This document shows positions 30,991-34,357 of a stretch of DNA of 34,357 nucleotides, one piece after another. Under the pieces are notes generated by a model, which was not told where the DNA came from, made no database searches, and was given only the letters and a program-made list of their open reading frames with translations. Source of the stretch: Planctomycetota bacterium. Its GTDB lineage: Bacteria > Planctomycetota > Planctomycetia > Pirellulales > Pirellulaceae. The DNA is taken from assembly GCA_023430365.1 (NCBI GenBank), contig JAEZAS010000071.1, forward strand, positions 1-34,357. The letters are read 5' to 3'. Made by a program: the position numbers and the translations under genes. Each line of letters begins with the position of its first letter. The stretch's first letter is position 1.

Positions 30991-31647
30991 ATGAAAAGAA
31001 TGTTTTGGATCGTCACCGTCGCCGCGCTCGCGCTCTCAGGCGGCGCCCTCTGGTCGCAAGACGACCGCCGCGAGGATCGACCACCACCCCCGCGCGAAGG
31101 CCGACGCGAAGATGAGCCACGCCGCGAACGTGAGCCGAGACGCGAAGGCGAACCCCGACGTGAAGGTGGCGATCGCCCCGATCGGCCGCGGCGAGAGGAA
31201 GGCCCCCCTGGCCCTCCCGGACACCCCGGCAGACCGATGCCGCCCCCGCATGCGGCGGTTCCGTACCCTTACGCATCCGGAATGCCGGGCATGGCGGCGC
31301 CAGGAATGTCAATGATGCCTGGGATGCCCGGCAGGCCGGAACCGGACGAAGAGATGAACGAGCTCATGCGGGCCGATGCCGAGCTTGAGCACAAGACCCT
31401 GCTCCTGGCCAGCCGCTACCAGGCCGCCCGCTCCGAGCAGAAGTCAGAGCTCAAGCAGGAACTCGCCGAAACGATCAACAAGCACTTCGACGTGCGTCAA
31501 AAGAAACGCGAACTGCAGGTCAAACGCATGGAGGAGTCGCTCGACAAGCTCCGCGAAGCCATCCGCAAACGGGCTGAAGCCCGCGAGGAGATCGAAAGCA
31601 AACGCCTCGGCCAGCTGACCGGCGACCGGAGCGACTTGGAATTCTAA
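30991..31647 (+). CDS. Exported Arg/Pro-rich protein with C-terminal coiled coil
   Basis: The 218-residue product begins with a signal peptide (MKRMFWIVTVAALALSGGAL, cleavage near ALWSQ). A ~50-residue repeat stretch of PRRE/REGE units (~40-65) is followed by a Gly/Pro/Met-rich linker (YPYASGMPGMAAPGMSMMPG at ~90-115). The last ~90 residues are a charged helix with coiled-coil spacing (LLLASRYQAARSEQKSELKQ, RKRAEAREEIESKRLG). AGGAG eight bases before ATG 30991 fixes the start; the longer frame to 30952 overlaps the previous gene. It is probably a periplasmic target or sensor of the sigma cassette, but no family was recognised. Confidence 0.75.
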   Translation: MKRMFWIVTVAALALSGGALWSQDDRREDRPPPPREGRREDEPRREREPRREGEPRREGGDRPDRPRREEGPPGPPGHPGRPMPPPHAAVPYPYASGMPGMAAPGMSMMPGMPGRPEPDEEMNELMRADAELEHKTLLLASRYQAARSEQKSELKQELAETINKHFDVRQKKRELQVKRMEESLDKLREAIRKRAEAREEIESKRLGQLTGDRSDLEF

Positions 31648-31685
31648 GTCGCCGCCGAACTCGTCACGAGCAACCCAGCGCCAAA

Positions 31686-31730
31686 CAAAAGGAGCCGGAC
31701 GGCCAACACCGCCCGGCTCCTTTTGTTGTT
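31686..31730. terminator. Bidirectional terminator between sigma cassette and J-like gene
   Basis: CAAAAGGAGCCGG (31686-31698) pairs perfectly with CCGGCTCCTTTTG (31713-31725), with a 14-base loop. On the plus strand TTTTGTTGTT ends the stem, and on the minus strand the AAAA of the left arm reads as a T-run. It ends both the sigma-anti-sigma operon and the convergent J-like gene. Confidence 0.88.
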
Positions 31731-31752
31731 GCGTCTGTCGAAGTGGCTTAGC

Positions 31753-34089
31753 CTACTTCATTAGCTCAGCCAACTCTTTCTTGAACTCATAATCGCTCTT
31801 CAAATCGTCGATCACCGGCATCAGGTGCGAGACGTCGACGCCTCCCAACTGGGCCTCATCCCACCACGTCTTGGCCTTCTCGATCACATCGGCATCGAGA
31901 TTCTTCGTGCCGAGCAGGTAGGCTCCTTTGATCACACGATTGGTCGGATCGGACGTGTCGAGCTTCATGTCCGCCAGCGCCACGGCCAGGCCAGCCGGCA
32001 GGTCACCGACGGGATAGGTCCGGTTCATCCCGGCGATCCGGACGATGATCTTGTCCGGAGCGGTCTCCACGACCGCCACCTGGGTGCTGCCGCCGACCTG
32101 AAAAACCTCGCCGGCGTCGAGACCCAAAATCGCGGCCACCACCGCTTCGCGGAACTGCTGAGCCATCTCGCCAATCTGCTTGAGCCGGTCGACTTTCGCC
32201 TTCAGCTCCGGCGTTTTCGCCAGTTGTTCCGCTTCCTTGATCTGCTTATTTGCCTCTGCAAAATTCTGCTCGCCAATCGCCGCGCGGGCCGTCTTAAGCG
32301 ACTTGCTCAGCGCGAGCAAATCCTGCCGGCTCATCGTCGCTTCAGTCGCGGCGGGCATCGCTTCCGGAGCGGGCGTTTCGGGCTTCGTGACAACGGTCGG
32401 AGTCGTCGGCGCCTCAGCCGGCGGGGTGGTCGGCGGAGTTGCCGGAGCTTCGGTTCCCGGAGGCGTGGTCGGCGGAGTCGTCGCGGGGGCTCCAGGCGCT
32501 GGAGCGGTTGGCGCCGCCGGGTTTTCCATGGCCGTTGGAGCCGGAGCCGATGGCACAGGCATCGGGGCCGGCGCGGGTGCTGGGCCCGTCGGCGACGCGG
32601 GCGGGTTGACGTTCCCCTCCATTGTCATCGGCGGGAGACTCGGCGCCGCCGGCATGGGCGCCGGAGCGTTTGCGCTCGGCATCGGAGCTGGCATAGGCAC
32701 AGGTGCTGGCGCGGTCGGTGTTCCCGGGGTGCCACCGACAGGGAACGGCGTCCCCGCGTCTACGGGTGGAGTCACCTTCGTCGGGGTGTTCTGAGCGACC
32801 TGATCGCCGCTACCCATCAAGTACGGATAGGCGAGCGCTCCGCCTACACCGAGCAGCGCCACGGTCACTCCGCCGCCGACGAGCAGCATCACCATGTTCT
32901 TCTGCCGCCGACGATTGGCTGCCGCGAGCGCCGCGGCGCTCGTCGTCCGCCCGCCAATGACCGAATCGGGACCTTGCCCCGGAGCCGCCCCGGCCTGTCC
33001 CATCGACCCTGCGTGACCCATCGGATGGGCCATCCCCATCGGCACACCGCCGGGCGGTCCACCCATCGGGCTGCCCGGGGGCATTCCCGGCGCTCCCATG
33101 GGATTCGGATAGCCCATCGGCGCCGCCATGGGCGCGGACGGGTGACCTTGGACGGGCATCGCCATCGGAGCCATCGGGTCCATCGGCCCCGGAGCGGGAC
33201 CACCCATCGGGGCTCCCTGCGGCGGACCATAGCCGTACGGCTGCTGTGGATAAGCTTGAGCTCCCGGATAGCCGGGCGCTGGGGGAAAACCCTGATTATT
33301 GGGATAGGCCCCCTGAGGGTACTGCGGCTGAGCGACGTAGGCCGGCTGCTGGGGATAGCCGGGCGGCGTGTAACCGGGCGGCTGGGCATACGCGGGATAC
33401 GCGCTGCCTGCTGGCGGCATCGCAGTGGCCGTCTGCGTCGCTCCGGGCCAGGCGGCGGGCATCGCGGGAGCGGCAGCCGTTTCAGGAGTCACGGCGGCTT
33501 GCAACGGAGCAACCGGGTTCGGCGCCGACTCGGCCGCATAGGCCGTTGTGCTTGGACCAACCGCGCTGGGAGCCGCGGCTTTGGGAGCGGCCACATTGGG
33601 AGCGGCCACATTGGGAGCGGCCGGCCGGGCTGGCGCTGCGTTGTTTGCAGGCGCAGCCGGTGCGGCGGGCTTCATCTTGCGCGCGGCGCCAGGTGGATAG
33701 CGTGGATCGTCCGCCTTCGGAGCGGCCGTGGCGGCGGTTGGCGAGGCGGGGGGCGTTGACGCGCCCGTAGCGGCCGCCGGTTTCGGCTTCGCGGCGGAAG
33801 ATTTCAGCGTCGTCGAGCGCTTCAGGGCCTCGTCATAAGCGGCCCGGCGGGCTGGGTCCAGCAGCAGGCGCTTGGCGTTGTTCAATTCGTCGATCAGCCC
33901 CGCCCAGACCTTCGCCTTGTCGCCGGGGCGAATGCTGCGGACCTTCGCCAGCGCGCGTTTAGCCGCCTGCCCGATCTTCTCCGGGTCGCTCTCCCCCAAA
34001 GGGAGCGAAAGCAGCTCGTAGAGATTGGGTCGAGCACTCTTGGGGGGAAGCTCCAGCCACTGCTGGTAGGGATTGAACGCGTCTGCCAT
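31753..34089 (-). CDS. J-like-domain, Pro/Ala-rich single-TM protein
   Basis: A 778-residue protein of planctomycete type. Residues ~1-90 form a J-like helical domain (NPYQQWLELPPKSARPNLYE, then LIDELNNAKRLLLDPARRAAYDEA) lacking the HPD tripeptide of true DnaJ partners. A long Pro/Ala/Gln/Tyr-rich disordered stretch (~95-390) includes PPGYPQQPAY-type repeats and a Met/Gly/Pro-rich part. One membrane helix (~398-425, MVMLLVGGGVTVALLGVGGA) precedes a second Pro/Ala/Thr-rich linker (~440-585). The C-terminus holds a helical hairpin (~590-650) and a folded domain to 778 (EVFQVGGSTQVAVVE, KIIVRIAGMNRTYPVGDLP, IKGAYLLGTKNLDADVIE). GAGGAA before ATG 34089 supports the start. It is probably an envelope-associated scaffold; biochemical role unknown. 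Confidence 0.85.
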   Translation of the reverse strand: MADAFNPYQQWLELPPKSARPNLYELLSLPLGESDPEKIGQAAKRALAKVRSIRPGDKAKVWAGLIDELNNAKRLLLDPARRAAYDEALKRSTTLKSSAAKPKPAAATGASTPPASPTAATAAPKADDPRYPPGAARKMKPAAPAAPANNAAPARPAAPNVAAPNVAAPKAAAPSAVGPSTTAYAAESAPNPVAPLQAAVTPETAAAPAMPAAWPGATQTATAMPPAGSAYPAYAQPPGYTPPGYPQQPAYVAQPQYPQGAYPNNQGFPPAPGYPGAQAYPQQPYGYGPPQGAPMGGPAPGPMDPMAPMAMPVQGHPSAPMAAPMGYPNPMGAPGMPPGSPMGGPPGGVPMGMAHPMGHAGSMGQAGAAPGQGPDSVIGGRTTSAAALAAANRRRQKNMVMLLVGGGVTVALLGVGGALAYPYLMGSGDQVAQNTPTKVTPPVDAGTPFPVGGTPGTPTAPAPVPMPAPMPSANAPAPMPAAPSLPPMTMEGNVNPPASPTGPAPAPAPMPVPSAPAPTAMENPAAPTAPAPGAPATTPPTTPPGTEAPATPPTTPPAEAPTTPTVVTKPETPAPEAMPAATEATMSRQDLLALSKSLKTARAAIGEQNFAEANKQIKEAEQLAKTPELKAKVDRLKQIGEMAQQFREAVVAAILGLDAGEVFQVGGSTQVAVVETAPDKIIVRIAGMNRTYPVGDLPAGLAVALADMKLDTSDPTNRVIKGAYLLGTKNLDADVIEKAKTWWDEAQLGGVDVSHLMPVIDDLKSDYEFKKELAELMK
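33581..33622 (-). repeat. 15-bp tandem repeat inside the J-like gene
   Basis: TTGGGAGCGGCCACA occurs twice perfectly in tandem plus a partial third copy. It lies in the low-complexity linker and encodes repeated APNVA units, with a related APKAA unit beside them. Replication slippage could change its copy number between strains without shifting the frame. Confidence 0.9.
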
Positions 34090-34357
34090 GATTCCTCGCT
34101 TATGCCCTGCCTGGACGCCAGTTTTGCCCTACCCCAGGCGTTTCTCTGTCCGAATCCTCAGCATACCAAGCAAGGTGCTGGTACGACAGTTCTTTATGGC
34201 CCCTTCGGGGGGCTCCGTGACTTGGTTTCGCGAAAACCGTCGGCTCAATCAGCCCTGCGGATCGCTCCCGGTCCATCAAACATCCAGGCAAATGCTCGGT
34301 GTTCAAAATTTACCGGGGTTTTTCACCACCAACCCGCCCCCCAGGGGACCCCAACTC
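34090..34357. other. 268-bp region upstream of the J-like gene
   Basis: No recognisable gene; a 68-codon minus frame lacks a ribosome site. It should contain the promoter of the J-like protein gene, but no clear hexamer pair was found. A compact hairpin with a UUCG-type loop (CCCCTTCGGGG, 34200-34210) is present. The right edge, rich in runs of C, continues beyond the window. Confidence 0.4.

Noticed and set aside
31825..33759. 644-codon plus-strand open frame
   Set aside because: It is fully antisense to the J-like gene; its Arg/Gly/His-rich composition mirrors the Pro/Ala repeats opposite and it has no ribosome site.
1..34357. tRNA, rRNA, CRISPR or transposon
   Set aside because: Read for T-loop-like GGTTCGA patterns, regularly spaced direct repeats and transposase motifs; none was found. 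This was by eye, so a tRNAscan or Infernal run could still reveal a divergent RNA.

Overview
This is a GC-rich chromosomal window. The gene content suggests a planctomycete, probably of the Pirellulales type. Lineage clues are: a long protein starting with the planctomycete J-like N-terminal domain (NPYQQWLELPP..., 31753-34089); a short membrane protein opening with RFSMTTFLVVISLLAAG (20401-21063); a Tat-exported Gfo/Idh/MocA oxidoreductase (23100-24434); a 54-residue LDARQDEVL coiled-coil protein; and a planctomycete-style Dus enzyme. No rRNA, tRNA, CRISPR array, IS element, prophage or defence system was seen. Most of the window is housekeeping. The interest lies in gene pairings, uncharacterised exported or membrane proteins, and non-coding structure.

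Left third (1-12.5 kb): the 3'-truncated end of an FtsK-type DNA translocase; a minus-strand MmgE/PrpD-truB pair followed by two TGAA-loop hairpins; a 419-bp gap with an extended -10 promoter and possible RNA structure; and a plus-strand heme cluster, hemB - ABC/AAA-type ATPase - hemL, in which the ATPase and hemL overlap by 4 bp. A DUF2183 (App1-like) protein and an ATP-grasp enzyme then diverge around a gap holding a 29-nt hairpin with a competing pairing. A PlsC-type acyltransferase follows.

Middle (12.5-24.5 kb): a MATE exporter; a minus-strand operon for agmatine to putrescine conversion (N-carbamoylputrescine amidase, agmatine deiminase) that ends in an EVE-domain gene; queG and dus converging; a two-gene membrane operon (unknown anchored protein plus DUF421); a Tudor-like-domain membrane protein; typA; and the Gfo/Idh/MocA oxidoreductase with a clear intrinsic terminator. 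With truB, three tRNA-modification enzymes lie in this window.

Right third (24.5-34.4 kb): a 628-bp non-coding stretch; an exported Arg/Asp/Glu-rich protein; a tiny coiled-coil protein; a pair of 37-nt inverted REP-like repeats; an ABC1/UbiB kinase diverging from a DUF1186/SEC-C protein; an ECF sigma factor / putative membrane anti-sigma / exported coiled-coil protein cassette; a bidirectional terminator; and the 778-residue J-like, proline-rich, single-TM protein.

Several starts were moved inward from the longest reading frame where Shine-Dalgarno sequences or family N-termini supported it. Family names rest on motif recognition by eye, without database searches.
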